The position numbers and the translations under genes are program-made. Shown here one piece after another: positions 8,766 through 18,401 of a stretch of DNA of 64,000 nt (position 1 is its first letter; each line of letters starts with the position of its first letter). The DNA comes from Methanocorpusculum vombati (GTDB lineage: Archaea > Halobacteriota > Methanomicrobia > Methanomicrobiales > Methanocorpusculaceae): contig NZ_JAPTGC010000004.1 of assembly GCF_026891935.1 (NCBI RefSeq), positions 1 to 64,000 of the forward strand, in the 5' to 3' direction. Below the pieces are notes generated by a model. It searched no databases, was not told the origin of the DNA, and saw only the letters and a program-made list of their open reading frames with translations.

Positions 8766-8784
8766 TGTCAGTCTGTGTTCAACA
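8766..8784 (+). repeat. 20-nt motif copy 5
   Basis: TGTCAGTCTGTGTTCAACA, exact over 19 bases. It lies between the regulator gene and the 8823 gene, in the direction of both. Confidence 0.85.
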
Positions 8785-8822
8785 CTCTTATTGGATTTCC
8801 CGTCAAGAGAAATGAGACAAAA

Positions 8823-9218
8823 ATGTACAACTCCCGCATCCTGCATATACCCCGGAAATCCGCGGGTCCCGCATATCTGCCGTGTTCGGAACAGGCAGCA
8901 TTCTCCTGCCGCCAGACCAATGAACATCTCTACAAACGTATTGAGATCACGCTCCGCCCGGGAGACAGCTACGCATTTTCGTATGACGGGGAAGGCACCT
9001 TTGAAGAAGCGTACTATTACTATGCATCGCCACGGTTTCTGAACAACCAGATCACCACATCCTGTACGACAACCGGCACACAGATTCACGCAACCATTAC
9101 CGCGGCTGCCGATGCCGACGAGGGATTTCACGGGGTGGACTGGGCGGTCTATGCCCGGGGCAGTACCTATTCGCGGCTATGGGGATACCTCGTTGCCTTT
9201 GTCCGGGTGAAAAAATAA
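8823..9218 (+). CDS. Small protein of unknown function
   Basis: A 131-residue frame. An upstream ATG at 8775 lies inside the motif and is unlikely. The protein has no signal peptide, a Tyr-rich middle and a C-terminal half (about 40-131) that reads like one beta-rich domain ending in LVAFVRVKK. It may be the C-terminal part of a longer exported protein whose N-terminus was lost. No ribosome binding site is obvious. Function unknown. Confidence 0.45.
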   Translation: MYNSRILHIPRKSAGPAYLPCSEQAAFSCRQTNEHLYKRIEITLRPGDSYAFSYDGEGTFEEAYYYYASPRFLNNQITTSCTTTGTQIHATITAAADADEGFHGVDWAVYARGSTYSRLWGYLVAFVRVKK

Positions 9219-9284
9219 CCACCCGAAACGGCACCTCCTTCCAACCCCCAACCGTACCCCGTGCACAGACCAAAAAAAGAAAAA

Positions 9285-10382
9285 TTATCGCTTCAAAACG
9301 CCTATCTCCGACAACATCGCCGGAAGATACTCCTTCGTCACGAAATCCAGACCATGGCTCGCAAACGCCTGCTGTTCCGACTTCAGCCCCATCTCCAACT
9401 GCAAATTAATCTCCTTCTTCCAGAAATCCGACCCAAACCGAGGATCCGACAACTCCGCCTTCAACGCATTCACATCCTGCTCAGTCAGCTTATCTGCCGG
9501 CAGATTATAATCCCGAATATCCGACGGCTTCACCCCAATAAACTGCGCAGACGGCGTTGCTAAAAACTCCGACATATGCGCCGCCTTAATCGACCCGTAC
9601 GCAACCGACGCATAAATCCGATAGGACCAGGGATCCCCATCCGTAAAAACAACAACCGGAATCTTCAGCTCCTCATTCATCCGCTTCAGCATCCGCCGCG
9701 TCGCCCGCGTCGGCTGCCCCTTCAGATGCAGAAGAATCGTATTATACTCCTCATCAAACCCATTCTCCTGCAACCGCGAAAACATACCGCCCGTCTCAAG
9801 CGCAATCACACAGGTTGCATTGTGATCCACCAGCTCCACATTCTCCACATTATTCGGAATATTATACCCCGCCTCCCCCACATCATCCTGACAGTGAATC
9901 TCCTTCATACCCCGACGGGTATTTTCCCGCACCCGCAGCGGACCAAAAATCGACGCCCCATCCTCCTCAGGCCGCATATGGAAATACTCCCGCTGAAGAT
10001 TCGTAATAATCTCCAGATCCTCCACCAGATAATTACTCTCATTCTGCGCATGGAACTTCGCCTGTTTCCAGCCTTCCGAGATATAATACATCTCTCTTAA
10101 CGTCGAAGACCGGTTCTCCGCCAGCTGCATCTTGATAAACGCAATCACATACGCCATCTTCAGCATATGAATCGCAGACTTCGCCGTCCCCGCGTTTCGC
10201 GTACTCTCCTTTGACCCGTACGTCCACACCTCGGACGCATCATCATACTCAATATTGTACTTCGTTCGCGTCGGCAGCGTAATGGACGGCACATCGCCTC
10301 CGTCCATCTGGTCATACCAGACCTTGGCAATCTCCATCAGCCGCTGCTTGGTTGCAAGATCGCGTTCTTTTGGATCAGACAT
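9285..10382 (-). CDS. top6A: DNA topoisomerase VI subunit A
   Basis: 365 residues, normal for the family. It forms the cleavage subunit of the A2B2 type IIB topoisomerase, which makes a transient double-strand break for decatenation and supercoil removal. The catalytic tyrosine lies in [12 protein letters not shown] (residues 93-104, Tyr99 or Tyr100), and the Toprim metal site is formed by Glu196 (ALETGG) and DGD at 248-250 ([11 protein letters not shown]). Its start overlaps the end of top6B by 8 bases, as is usual for this pair. Spo11 is the eukaryotic relative. Confidence 0.97.
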   Translation of the reverse strand: MSDPKERDLATKQRLMEIAKVWYDQMDGGDVPSITLPTRTKYNIEYDDASEVWTYGSKESTRNAGTAKSAIHMLKMAYVIAFIKMQLAENRSSTLREMYYISEGWKQAKFHAQNESNYLVEDLEIITNLQREYFHMRPEEDGASIFGPLRVRENTRRGMKEIHCQDDVGEAGYNIPNNVENVELVDHNATCVIALETGGMFSRLQENGFDEEYNTILLHLKGQPTRATRRMLKRMNEELKIPVVVFTDGDPWSYRIYASVAYGSIKAAHMSEFLATPSAQFIGVKPSDIRDYNLPADKLTEQDVNALKAELSDPRFGSDFWKKEINLQLEMGLKSEQQAFASHGLDFVTKEYLPAMLSEIGVLKR

Positions 10383-12177
10383 CTAAATCCACCACCACTT
10401 TCAGATTTTCTGCTATCCCCTGCATATCCACAATACCTCCTCCGGTGCCCGTATAGGACACCTCAAAACTTTCCCCGGCAGGAAGCGTCCGCTTCCACAC
10501 CTTCGTGTACTCGCCTTCCATCTCCGTCACAAAATCGGGCGGAACGGTGGCGTCAGCCGCCGAGTCGCCCGATATGTCATACAGCGACACCTGTTGATCC
10601 TTCGTCGTGTAGTTGTCTATCCGGATTCGGATCCTGCCGTCCGCCGACCCCTTCTTCAGGACAACCCGCCGCATGATTCTCCCCTCAATCAGCGACGTGT
10701 CCGGCGGCGGAAGTTCTACAATCTCTCCGACCTTCTGGGCGATTAACGGAATCACCGCACAAATCGCCCGGGCACGGTCGTCCTGAAGCTTGTTTTTATC
10801 GCGGCGATTCAAAAACAGTTTCAGATCGCGGCCCAGCTCTTGGAGTGCAAGCGTAATCTCCCGCTCAACCTCCGGCACGGAAGCCACCGCATCCTTCGAC
10901 TCGCTCGTGAACGGCACATTCGTTGCCGCTACGTGGACGAGAATCAGAATCGGCCCCATCGGCAGACCCTGCTGGGACACCCCGTAGTTCTTCCAGTTCA
11001 CGTTCGCAATCGCGGACGTGATCGCACACGCCCCCTGCTGATACAGCAGAGGAACACGGTTGGCGAACCGGAGAATCAGGGCGTTGCCCTCAGACGGCAG
11101 CTTACCTCCGTAACCGATAGCCGCCTCCACAATAAACGAGTTCCCGCCGAACACATTGCCGGGACGCGTCCGGGCCTTGATGAAGTCCAGCTGAAACTCC
11201 TTTTCCATTCCCTTCACGATCAGATCTTCGGTGATCGGCGACAGGCACTGGGACGCGGTCGGTGCGGGAATCTTTACCGTCTGCATCGCGTCCAGCAGCG
11301 GGTTCAGCTGTTCCAGCTGAATCGTGTTCACGCGAACCTTTGCGTCCAGTTTTGCCACGGAACAGATCTCCTGCGCCGTCTTCTCGCCCACTTTGGAGAA
11401 GGTTTCGATTAAGAACTCCTTCAAGGGCAGGTCGGACGCCGCCGTCATGCGTTTCAGTACGCCAAGTTCGATACCATACGGATGCGGCTTGATGGCTACC
11501 GGGCAGGGCGGCACATCGTTTGAGACGCGGTCAAACGTGAAGGACTCATCATCGATCTCCACCCGGAACCGGGCGTGCGGGTTGACGACCGAGGTGTACT
11601 TGAGGTACTCGAGCAGTTTCTTCTTTGCCTGCATCGTGCTTTTGAACTCAAGCTCGATGCGGGTACCGTGCGGGAGCACCCAGTCGATCTCTTCATGCGA
11701 GAGCACTTCGGGTTCGTTCGTCTCGGTCTTGATGACGAGTGTCATTCGGTGTGCCTTCGTCTTTGCACCCGTGCGGGAGATAACCAGCGTCGGTTTGCCG
11801 GTCGTCAGCTGGGCGTAGAGGACCGCCGCCGAGATGCCGATACCCTGCTGACCGCGGGTCTGGCGCACCTGATGGAACCGGGAGCCGTAGAGCAGTTTGG
11901 CAAAAACAGCAGGCATCTTTTCGGGGATGATGCCGGGTCCGTTATCCTCGACGACGACGCGGAATACGTCGCCGCCCAGTTTGCGCACCGAGACCAGGAT
12001 GTCGGGCAGGACTTCGGCCTCTTCGCAGGCGTCAAGCGAGTTGTCGATGGCTTCTTTAATGGTGGTGATGATTCCCCGTGTGGGGGAATCAAAGCCAAGC
12101 ATATGTTTGTTCTTTTCAAAAAATTCTGCTACACTGATGCTTCGCTGTTTCTTGGCGAGTTCGTCAGCAAGAACCAT
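10375..12177 (-). CDS. top6B: DNA topoisomerase VI subunit B
   Basis: 600 residues. The GHKL ATPase fold is visible at the N-terminus: the Bergerat motifs [13 protein letters not shown] (about 42-54), VVEDNGPGI (about 75-83) and [11 protein letters not shown] (about 108-118). The transducer domain follows with the switch lysine region near [14 protein letters not shown], and an immunoglobulin-like C-terminal extension is present. ATP binding closes the subunit pair around the transported duplex. It overlaps hisS upstream by 14 bases and top6A downstream by 8 bases, giving one operon. Confidence 0.97.
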   Translation of the reverse strand: MVLADELAKKQRSISVAEFFEKNKHMLGFDSPTRGIITTIKEAIDNSLDACEEAEVLPDILVSVRKLGGDVFRVVVEDNGPGIIPEKMPAVFAKLLYGSRFHQVRQTRGQQGIGISAAVLYAQLTTGKPTLVISRTGAKTKAHRMTLVIKTETNEPEVLSHEEIDWVLPHGTRIELEFKSTMQAKKKLLEYLKYTSVVNPHARFRVEIDDESFTFDRVSNDVPPCPVAIKPHPYGIELGVLKRMTAASDLPLKEFLIETFSKVGEKTAQEICSVAKLDAKVRVNTIQLEQLNPLLDAMQTVKIPAPTASQCLSPITEDLIVKGMEKEFQLDFIKARTRPGNVFGGNSFIVEAAIGYGGKLPSEGNALILRFANRVPLLYQQGACAITSAIANVNWKNYGVSQQGLPMGPILILVHVAATNVPFTSESKDAVASVPEVEREITLALQELGRDLKLFLNRRDKNKLQDDRARAICAVIPLIAQKVGEIVELPPPDTSLIEGRIMRRVVLKKGSADGRIRIRIDNYTTKDQQVSLYDISGDSAADATVPPDFVTEMEGEYTKVWKRTLPAGESFEVSYTGTGGGIVDMQGIAENLKVVVDLDV

Positions 12178-13396
12178 TCGCTACCTCATGCACCGCGTCT
12201 GCAAGGCTCATCTCTTGTTGGGCGGCCTTTGTCAGGTCTTTGAGGGTGATGGTTCCTGCGGCGGCTTCCTTTTCGCCGATGAGGGCCGCGTAGGATGCGC
12301 CCGATTTCAGGGCCGAGGAGAGTTGGGCCCCAAAACTCCTGTCCATGACGTCCATGACGACCGTGATACCTGCCGCACGGAACGCGGCGGCTGCGGTATA
12401 CGCCGCAGTCCGCGTCCCGGGCGTTGCAACGACGGCGACTACCGGTGCGGTTTCGGGCACGATCTCGCCGAGGGAGACCATGACGCGGTCGAATCCGATA
12501 GCAAACCCGCAGCTTGGCACATCCTTTCCGCCGAAGAGGTGTGCCAGCCGGTAGACGCCGCCGCCGAGGATCTGGTTTTCGGCGCCGAGGTTGTCGGCGA
12601 ATCCTTCAAAGACCATGCCGGTATAGTAGTCGAGTCCGCGGGCGATACCGAAGTTCTGAACGAAGGGGATGTTCTGGGCGGTGAGGTAGCGGAAGGTTTC
12701 TTCGATGCGTTCTTTTTCGGGGATGTCGCCGGTAACGGCCCAGACTTCGTCGAGGGTTGCGGCGGTGATGAGCCGGACGAGGGGTTCATAGAGGTCGGGG
12801 TGGCCGATTGCGGCGAGGGTGGTCTGGAGAAGGTCGGTGTCGCGTTTGTCGAGCGCCGCCATGACCTTTTTCTGCTCAACTGCGTCAAGGGCGGCGAGCA
12901 TGTGTTTCATGGGGGCGAGATGGCCAACTTTGAGGACAAACCGGACGCCGGAGCATTTGAGGAGTTCGTAGGCAAGGGCGATGACTTCGGCGTCGGCGGC
13001 GGGAGAGTCTGCGCCGATCAGTTCACAGCCGAACTGCCAGAACTGCCGGTACCGTCCTTTCTGGGGGCGTTCGTACCGGAAACATTCGGCGAAGTAGAAC
13101 CAGCGGAGGGGTTTGGGGGCGACCTGGGCTTCGTTGACGTAGGCCCGGACGACGGCGGCGGTGACTTCGGGCCGGAGTGCGATTTTTCTGCCGCCTTTGT
13201 CTTCAAAGGCGTACATTTCTCCGATGATTCCTTCGCCGGATTTGAGGGTGAAGAGTTCCTGCTCTTCGAACATGGGGGTCTGGACTTCGCCGTAGCCGAA
13301 GGACTGGGCGACAGATCTCATGCGGCGTTCGATGTATCTTCGCTGTGCCATTTCTGCGGGAAGGAAGTCCCGCGTTCCGCGTGGTTTTTGCAGCAT
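12164..13396 (-). CDS. hisS: Histidyl-tRNA synthetase
   Basis: A 410-residue class II aminoacyl-tRNA synthetase charging tRNA-His. Seen: the N-terminal KPRGTRDF segment, motif 2 FRYERPQKGRYRQFWQFGCE, the HisA signature RGLDYYTG and motif 3 region GGGVYRLAHLFGGKDVPSCGFAIGFDR, followed by an anticodon-binding domain. The ATG overlaps the stop of the upstream membrane protein by one base (TAATG), and the gene overlaps top6B. Longer upstream frames have no support. Confidence 0.96.
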   Translation of the reverse strand: MLQKPRGTRDFLPAEMAQRRYIERRMRSVAQSFGYGEVQTPMFEEQELFTLKSGEGIIGEMYAFEDKGGRKIALRPEVTAAVVRAYVNEAQVAPKPLRWFYFAECFRYERPQKGRYRQFWQFGCELIGADSPAADAEVIALAYELLKCSGVRFVLKVGHLAPMKHMLAALDAVEQKKVMAALDKRDTDLLQTTLAAIGHPDLYEPLVRLITAATLDEVWAVTGDIPEKERIEETFRYLTAQNIPFVQNFGIARGLDYYTGMVFEGFADNLGAENQILGGGVYRLAHLFGGKDVPSCGFAIGFDRVMVSLGEIVPETAPVVAVVATPGTRTAAYTAAAAFRAAGITVVMDVMDRSFGAQLSSALKSGASYAALIGEKEAAAGTITLKDLTKAAQQEMSLADAVHEVANGSC

Positions 13397-13731
13397 TATT
13401 GTTTCCTCTGAGGGTTTTGCCGGGGAGCGGCCCCGGTGAGTCGCTGAAGTGCTGATTCGTTTCCTTTCCATACGTCGCCCCGGTTGATTCTTGACTGGAG
13501 GTAGAGGGCGAGGAGGACAAGTCCGCAGCCGAGGTAGAGGAGGGTGGTGTCGGCAAGGCCGGCAACGGCGGCGGCGAACCATCCGAGGGCAGTAAAGAGG
13601 ACTCCCTGGTAGGCGGCTTTGCGGTAGCCTGCAAGGCCGGTCCTGGCATAGATGCGGGTGTCCCGCAGCCAGAGGAAGGAGACGACGACCGCACCGAAAG
13701 CGACGACGTAGGTTATCGGATCAACGTACAT
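13396..13731 (-). CDS. Small membrane protein upstream of hisS
   Basis: A 111-residue protein with about three membrane helices (residues 5-23, 42-60 and 63-82) and a basic C-terminal tail ending in PRQNPQRKQ. It is the first gene of the operon with hisS, top6B and top6A; TAATG junction with hisS. No family recognised. Its place in an informational operon may be only a transcriptional convenience. Confidence 0.65.
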   Translation of the reverse strand: MYVDPITYVVAFGAVVVSFLWLRDTRIYARTGLAGYRKAAYQGVLFTALGWFAAAVAGLADTTLLYLGCGLVLLALYLQSRINRGDVWKGNESALQRLTGAAPRQNPQRKQ

Positions 13732-13807
13732 GAATGATTAGTATTTGGCGGGACTGGTCTTTAAGATGGGGGTTTGGGGGCGTTGCATCTTTCTTCCTGA
13801 CCATCCC

Positions 13808-13833
13808 GCGATTCGCACGGCAGAGCCGTATTC
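13808..13833. repeat. Small palindrome related to the ATTCGCACGGC family
   Basis: GCGATTCGCACGGCAGAGCC contains ACGGC-AGA-GCCGT, a 5-bp stem. The same ATTCGCACGG hairpin start occurs at 17071-17090 and 62122-62143. Confidence 0.5.
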
Positions 13834-13912
13834 GGCGGGTGTTCCGGGAAAAATCAGAATCCCGCAGCACCCGATAGGCATCGTCCCCAACGTTCAGACA
13901 TGCCCGGACTGA

Positions 13913-14023
13913 TTAGAGTTCAAAAAATGGAGTGAGCAGGAGGGCCAGTCCGAACAGAATCAGCACAAAAACAACACAGCAGGCGAAGACGAGAAGAGTA
14001 TCTTCGGTAATCGTGAATTCCAT
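13913..14023 (-). CDS. 36-residue single-helix membrane protein
   Basis: A short frame, ATG at 14023 to TAA at 13913. The product starts MEFTITEDTLLV and is then almost entirely hydrophobic to ALLLTPFFEL, so it would span the membrane once. It lies 142 bases downstream of motif copy 6 on the same strand, the same spacing range as several other small membrane-protein genes here. CCTGTGGCGGG upstream gives no strong ribosome binding site. Real expression is unproven. Confidence 0.45.
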   Translation of the reverse strand: MEFTITEDTLLVFACCVVFVLILFGLALLLTPFFEL

Positions 14024-14115
14024 TTAATCCCGCCACAGGTACAGATTACCCATCCCACTCAGAGTATATGCCCTTGCAGAGGCAGATCCGACACCATTTC
14101 CGGAAGGATGAAGTT

Positions 14116-14910
14116 TCATATGTTTTCCCACACACTGTTATTTATCAGCGATATCTCAATAACCTGTTGAACACAGACTGACACCCTCTCCGCAAAAGGG
14201 ATTCCGGGTTTGATCAGGGGAAGGTGTTTTCCTTGCGGTTCCCGGCAGACCGGTACTATACCGGTATCCCTGTCCTCAGCCGATACCGGAATACAATACT
14301 GCACGAATGCTCTTCTGATCCATACGCAGGTCTCATTGGACATATCCGATAATCCGTACACTCCGCAGGTCAGGACCTCTATCTCTGAACCGGCAGACCA
14401 GTTTACCGGGACTATCCCGGTGGCATGAATCCCGCGACAATCCCAGACCCATTCCTTTGAACATTTCACCGAGAGGTTTTCCAGCTGGGAGTCAAACATT
14501 GGCAGGAGGAACGACCATCCGGTATTCTCCTTGTAGGGCGCCCAGTTCCAATGCGTAATGTCAATCGTTACGTTGTCGCCCGGATACGGATGGGCTGGTG
14601 TTATTTTCACGATCGGGTCCGGCGTTGTACCAAGAGCCGGCCCAAGCGAAACCGCAGCGCAGGCAACTCCCAGTCCGACGACTGCCAGGAGTGTGATGAC
14701 GAGGTACCCGGAGATCTGTTTCTCCTCATGACCAAACCATTCCCGCATGAAGAAGTAGAAGCAAACGGCTATGCATATCAGGCCAATTAGGTTCAGTACA
14801 ACGCAGTAGGGAGAAATCGGGTGGCTGGTGATAAGTACTATCATGACAACGATCAGAATCGTCAGGACTCCATAAAGGAGGCATCGGAAGGTCTGTTTTG
14901 TCCGCGTCAT
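14116..14910 (-). CDS. Membrane protein with extracytoplasmic domain; 3' end runs through motif
   Basis: A 264-residue protein with three membrane helices in the first 95 residues (about 10-28, 34-54, 67-90) followed by an extracytoplasmic beta-rich domain with paired cysteines. The last 23 residues (from RVSVCVQQ) are encoded by motif copy 6 and the bases beyond it, so the natural stop may have been lost or the motif inserted into the 3' end. Another motif copy lies 112 bases upstream (15022-15042). Family unknown. Confidence 0.6.
   Translation of the reverse strand: MTRTKQTFRCLLYGVLTILIVVMIVLITSHPISPYCVVLNLIGLICIAVCFYFFMREWFGHEEKQISGYLVITLLAVVGLGVACAAVSLGPALGTTPDPIVKITPAHPYPGDNVTIDITHWNWAPYKENTGWSFLLPMFDSQLENLSVKCSKEWVWDCRGIHATGIVPVNWSAGSEIEVLTCGVYGLSDMSNETCVWIRRAFVQYCIPVSAEDRDTGIVPVCREPQGKHLPLIKPGIPFAERVSVCVQQVIEISLINNSVWENI
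14165..14186 (-). repeat. 20-nt motif copy 6
   Basis: Exact core on the minus strand, lying inside the 3' end of the 14116-14910 frame and upstream of the 36-residue membrane protein. Confidence 0.85.
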
Positions 14911-15021
14911 GTTTCGGCCCGCTCCCGTCCGGCGAACCGGGAATCAATCAGCACATCAATGAGCTCTCGTTTTTTCAGCGTCATACAGATAGAAGAACTG
15001 GTATCTTTTGTAACAAAATAC

Positions 15022-15042
15022 TGTTGAACACAGACTGACACC
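15022..15042 (-). repeat. 20-nt motif copy 7
   Basis: Minus-strand GTGTCAGTCTGTGTTCAACA, exact; 112 bases upstream of the 14910 start and in its direction. Confidence 0.85.
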
Positions 15043-15257
15043 TCGAATACGGAAAATGAAAAAAAAGTCAGAAAAATGTTTTTTGGTACTGCATACCTGC
15101 TTTCCCCCGCTTGGGAACGCTGGTATTTTTCTCTGGTGGATATCGTTGCAGCACTGACGGATTCGGCAAAATCGCGGGATTATCTAAAAAAACTGCGCAG
15201 ACGCGATCCCGACTCCGCCGCATACCGCCGGCCGGGAAGGTTTGGAGTGGCGGGCTT

Positions 15258-15292
15258 GCATATGACAAATGCCTGCGGCATTTGTCATATGC
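15258..15292. terminator. Perfect 16-bp hairpin after the SDR gene
   Basis: GCATATGACAAATGCC (15258-15273) and GGCATTTGTCATATGC (15277-15292) are exact reverse complements around a TGC loop, 12 bases beyond the SDR stop at 15305. There is no T-run directly after it on the minus strand, so it may stabilise the 3' end or be a binding site rather than a classical terminator. Confidence 0.55.
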
Positions 15293-15304
15293 AGCCGGGC
15301 CTGT

Positions 15305-16141
15305 TTAGACTGTATCTCCCGGATATGCAGAGAAATCCGGCACATCAACGGGAGGCAGACCCTTTTGCACCGACTCATATCTGAGCCGTGCCGTTTCTGT
15401 ATAGAGCCAGTCCTCGAAGGCCGGTTCCGTCTTGAGTCTGGTGATTATGTCTTTCAGGTCTTTGGGAAGAATAATGATCGCGTCATTGTTTTCCACTCCG
15501 TTCAGGATCTCCACGGCGGCTTCCTGAACCGGCATGGCTCCCGGCGGGGGTGTGGATCCTTTGAAGATCTCTGTTGCAACATTTGCGGGGCAGACTGCCT
15601 GGAACCGGATGTTCCGGTTCGCATACTCATACCGCATGCACCATGTCATGGAGAGCACCGCGGACTTCGTGAGAACATATCCGGTCTGGTAAGCAGGCCA
15701 GGTCAGGCCGCCTATGGAGGATGTGTTGATTATGCTCCCGAATCCCTGTTTCAGCATGAGGGGAAGCGTGTGGTAAACCCCGTTCACCACGCCCAGGATG
15801 TTTGTGTCAATCAGGGATTTCCACTGTTCATACGGGATCAGTTCTGTCGGATAGGTCATGGCGATTCCGGCGTTGTTGAACAGGTAGTCAATTCTGCCGG
15901 TTTCTGCGACAACACGGTCGATGAGTCTCTTCACGGCGTTTGTATCCGCCACGTCTACCGCGTCAAAGCGTGCCTGCGGGTATGCGGCCAGGCGCGGTTT
16001 TGTTTTTTCCACGCTGGATTCGCGGCTTCCGATTACATACACCACTGCTCCGCGCCGAAGCAGTTCTTCGGCTACTGCAAAGCCGATTCCGGATGTTCCT
16101 CCGGTTATGATGCAGATTTTTTCTTTGAAGGTATCTGACAT
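15305..16141 (-). CDS. Short-chain dehydrogenase/reductase
   Basis: A 278-residue NAD(P)-dependent oxidoreductase. Motifs: TGGTSGIG at residues 13-20 (cofactor), NNAG at 89-92, serines at 141-142 and YVLTK at 155-159 (catalytic Tyr155, Lys159). The arginine after the second beta strand (GSRES) hints at NADP preference. Its start lies three bases after the end of the acetoacetate decarboxylase-like gene, so they form one operon and may act on linked keto/hydroxy substrates. Substrate is not predictable. Confidence 0.88.
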   Translation of the reverse strand: MSDTFKEKICIITGGTSGIGFAVAEELLRRGAVVYVIGSRESSVEKTKPRLAAYPQARFDAVDVADTNAVKRLIDRVVAETGRIDYLFNNAGIAMTYPTELIPYEQWKSLIDTNILGVVNGVYHTLPLMLKQGFGSIINTSSIGGLTWPAYQTGYVLTKSAVLSMTWCMRYEYANRNIRFQAVCPANVATEIFKGSTPPPGAMPVQEAAVEILNGVENNDAIIILPKDLKDIITRLKTEPAFEDWLYTETARLRYESVQKGLPPVDVPDFSAYPGDTV

Positions 16142-16144
16142 TTT

Positions 16145-16903
16145 TTACTCCAGAGCCCGTGCAAGGTCTCCTCTGAGTACCTGTTTGTATTTCATGTACA
16201 TGGCTGGTCCGGAGTACTCCAGAACGGGGAGGTTTGCGAGGCAGTCGATGATGTGGGCCTGCATGGGGTACTGCTGATAGGTGAGTTTTGTCCAGGTGAT
16301 CTTTCCGGTGCCGGATGCGATGGCTGTAGGATGCAGCTCGCAGGGATAGATGGTTGGTTCGGATACTTCATATCCGGGTTTGTTGAGTTTGCCGATGTAA
16401 CGCCAGCCGAACTGGTTGATTACCGGGACGCCGTAGGCGGTAACTTCGTCCTGGGTGAACTCTTTTTGTATTTCCATTTCCAGGTCGATGAAGTTTCTGC
16501 CGTTGTAGCTTCCGCAGAGTGAGGCATGGTTGCCGAATTTGGCGTATTCGCCAATGTCACAGAAGATCTTCGGCATGCCGGTGTCTTCCCGTCCGCCGAG
16601 AATGGGGTAGGCGCTGTCTTCCCAGAGAACTAATACGTAGGCTCCTTTTGTTCCGGTTTTTGTGTGGATGACCGGGGCGGTAAGGGCGATGCAGCCGTAA
16701 TGTCCGCCGCCCATCCATCCGACGCCGTGGGCGTTGTTGCTGCTGACGGTGATCTCGGGTTTGAGGAGTTCAAAGACGTCAGGGATGTACTGTTCAAGGG
16801 TTGTGCGGTCGGTGGTGTAGCTGAGTGAGAGGCTGGTGCAGTCTTCGTAGACGAGGTAGCCGTAACAGGCTGTGTAGGGGTAGCCGCCGAAGTGCGGCGG
16901 CAT
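16145..16903 (-). CDS. Acetoacetate decarboxylase-family protein
   Basis: A 252-residue frame from the ATG at 16903. It has the family's catalytic-lysine region GGREDTGMPKIF, with Lys112 the likely Schiff-base residue. The family covers true acetoacetate decarboxylases and relatives acting on other beta-keto acids. A perfect AGGAGG (16945-16950, minus strand) stands 8 bases before an in-frame ACG at 16934-16936, and the eleven codons between that ACG and the ATG encode TFTFDSKLRYG, which looks like real protein; the true start may therefore be ACG. It forms an operon with the SDR gene. Confidence 0.8.
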   Translation of the reverse strand: MPPHFGGYPYTACYGYLVYEDCTSLSLSYTTDRTTLEQYIPDVFELLKPEITVSSNNAHGVGWMGGGHYGCIALTAPVIHTKTGTKGAYVLVLWEDSAYPILGGREDTGMPKIFCDIGEYAKFGNHASLCGSYNGRNFIDLEMEIQKEFTQDEVTAYGVPVINQFGWRYIGKLNKPGYEVSEPTIYPCELHPTAIASGTGKITWTKLTYQQYPMQAHIIDCLANLPVLEYSGPAMYMKYKQVLRGDLARALE

Positions 16904-17070
16904 GCCGTATCTGAGTTTGCTGTCGAATGTGAACGTGGTGTTGTCCTCCTGGTGGTAATGATTGTAACTTTGTCGTTATTGTATATAATGTATTCTGCAT
17001 ATTTCTTGAAGTTATATATATATGTATTTTTAAAAATTCGGCGTTGCATTAAGCATCCCCGCATACCGTG

Positions 17071-17155
17071 GTTCGCACGGCTCTGCCGTGAGAATCGTGG
17101 GCTGAAATTCGATTAACGACGTTCATTTGCAGGCAATAAACGAATTTCCGGACTA
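17071..17155 (+). repeat. Dispersed repeat A, copy 1
   Basis: A hairpin CACGGC-TCT-GCCGTG (17076-17090) followed by a block beginning GAATCGTGGGCTGAAATTCG and ending near AAACGAATTTCCG. The block recurs at 52465-52523 and, inverted, at 62071-62128. All three lie in the gap between divergent genes. Confidence 0.7.
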
Positions 17156-17289
17156 CGTCTAACATATCCGTGCAGCTGCGATGGCCGGAGATCTGCGGGG
17201 AGAGGTATTTTGTCCTGATCTGACCATTTATTCCCTGTGCCGACATAGAGTGTTCTATGCAGCAGTGTGCGAAGGAGGACGGCGGGAGG

Positions 17290-18237
17290 ATGCGGGAGAT
17301 CTATGTTGCGGGCGGGTGTTTCTGGGGGGTTGAGGAGCTGATGCGGTCTGTTCCGGGTGTTGTTTCCGCGACGGCAGGGTATGCGAACGGGTTTTCTTCT
17401 GCGGCGCCTTCGTATGCGGAGGTGTGTTCGGGACGGACGGGGTTTGCGGAGACGGTACGGGTGGTGTATGATCCTGGCCGCGTGAGTCTTGCGGCGCTGG
17501 TGTTTTTGTTTTTCCGGGCGATTGATCCTGCTGATGGAGGCGGGCAGGGGAATGATCGGGGGACGCAGTACCGGCCGGGGATCTATTTTACGGATGAGGA
17601 GTCGGCGGCTGTTGTGCGAGGTGTTGCGGAGGTGGAGCGCCGCCGGTCTGCGGGGTTTGTGGTGGAGGTTCTTCCGCTGCGGAATTTTTTTCCGGCGGAG
17701 GAGATGCATCAGCGGTTTTTGGAGCGGCATCCGGGAGGGTACTGTCATATCCGGCGGGAGTTGTTTGCCGAGGCACGGGGTATGCGGGTGGATCCGGGAC
17801 GGTATGAACGGCCGGGTGATGCGGAGCTTTCGCGGGTGCTGGCACCGGAGGTGTTTTCGGTGACGCAGGAGGGGGCGACGGATCTTCCCTGGATGCATCC
17901 GTATGCGGAGGAGAGCGGGCGGGGGATATATGTGGATGCGGTTACGGGCGAGCCGTTGTTTTCGTCGGCGGCGAAGTATGCGAGTGCGTGCGGGTGGCCG
18001 ACGTTTTCGGAGGCGCTGGATCCGCAGGTGGTGGTGTTCCGGGAGGATCGGTCATACGGGATGCGGCGGACGGAGGTCCGGAGCCGGGCGGGGGATTCGC
18101 ATCTGGGGCATGTGTTTTCGGAGGATCGGGAGTCGCCGTCGGGGGTGCGGTTTTGTGTGAACGGGTCGGCGCTGCGGTTTGTGCCGTATGCGGAGATGGA
18201 GGCGGCGGGGTACGGGGATCTGATGGATATGGTGTGA
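17290..18237 (+). CDS. msrAB: Peptide methionine sulfoxide reductase MsrA-MsrB fusion
   Basis: A 315-residue two-domain repair enzyme. The MsrA domain (about 1-150) has GGCFWG with catalytic Cys10; the MsrB domain (about 185-315) has GCGWPTF and the catalytic Cys289 in RFCVNG. The zinc-binding CxxC pairs found in many MsrB domains are absent. Start chosen at 17290, preceded by AAGGAGGACGG and giving a typical MsrA N-terminus; an ATG at 17257 would add 11 residues. It reduces both S and R methionine sulfoxide in proteins with thioredoxin-type donors. Confidence 0.93.
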   Translation: MREIYVAGGCFWGVEELMRSVPGVVSATAGYANGFSSAAPSYAEVCSGRTGFAETVRVVYDPGRVSLAALVFLFFRAIDPADGGGQGNDRGTQYRPGIYFTDEESAAVVRGVAEVERRRSAGFVVEVLPLRNFFPAEEMHQRFLERHPGGYCHIRRELFAEARGMRVDPGRYERPGDAELSRVLAPEVFSVTQEGATDLPWMHPYAEESGRGIYVDAVTGEPLFSSAAKYASACGWPTFSEALDPQVVVFREDRSYGMRRTEVRSRAGDSHLGHVFSEDRESPSGVRFCVNGSALRFVPYAEMEAAGYGDLMDMV

Positions 18238-18251
18238 AATTGGGGGGAGGG

Positions 18252-18401
18252 TTAGTCCCGGTCTTCGGCGGCTGTCACCTTGTGGGTGCGGTCAAGCCAG
18301 CGATCGTTCCAGGCATATACGGGGCCTGCGAGGATGAGGGCGGCGAATGCGATGCCCTGAGCGGCAAGGCCGATGATGAGGATGGTGGTGATAGTGTCCA
18401 T
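18252..18401 (-). CDS. 49-residue single-helix membrane protein
   Basis: A short frame with ATG at 18401, preceded by AAAAGGAGAACCACCCCC, a good ribosome binding site, which is the main reason to believe it. The product begins MDTITTILIIGLAAQG, spans the membrane once (about residues 5-30) and ends in a charged tail rich in Asp and Lys. It lies downstream of a structured leader (18499-18559). Function unknown; could be a small subunit or regulator of a membrane complex. Confidence 0.6.
   Translation of the reverse strand: MDTITTILIIGLAAQGIAFAALILAGPVYAWNDRWLDRTHKVTAAEDRD

Noticed and set aside
11897-13411. A 500-codon open frame on the plus strand opposite hisS and top6B
   Set aside because: It is the antisense shadow of two well-supported core genes; its protein has no recognisable features.
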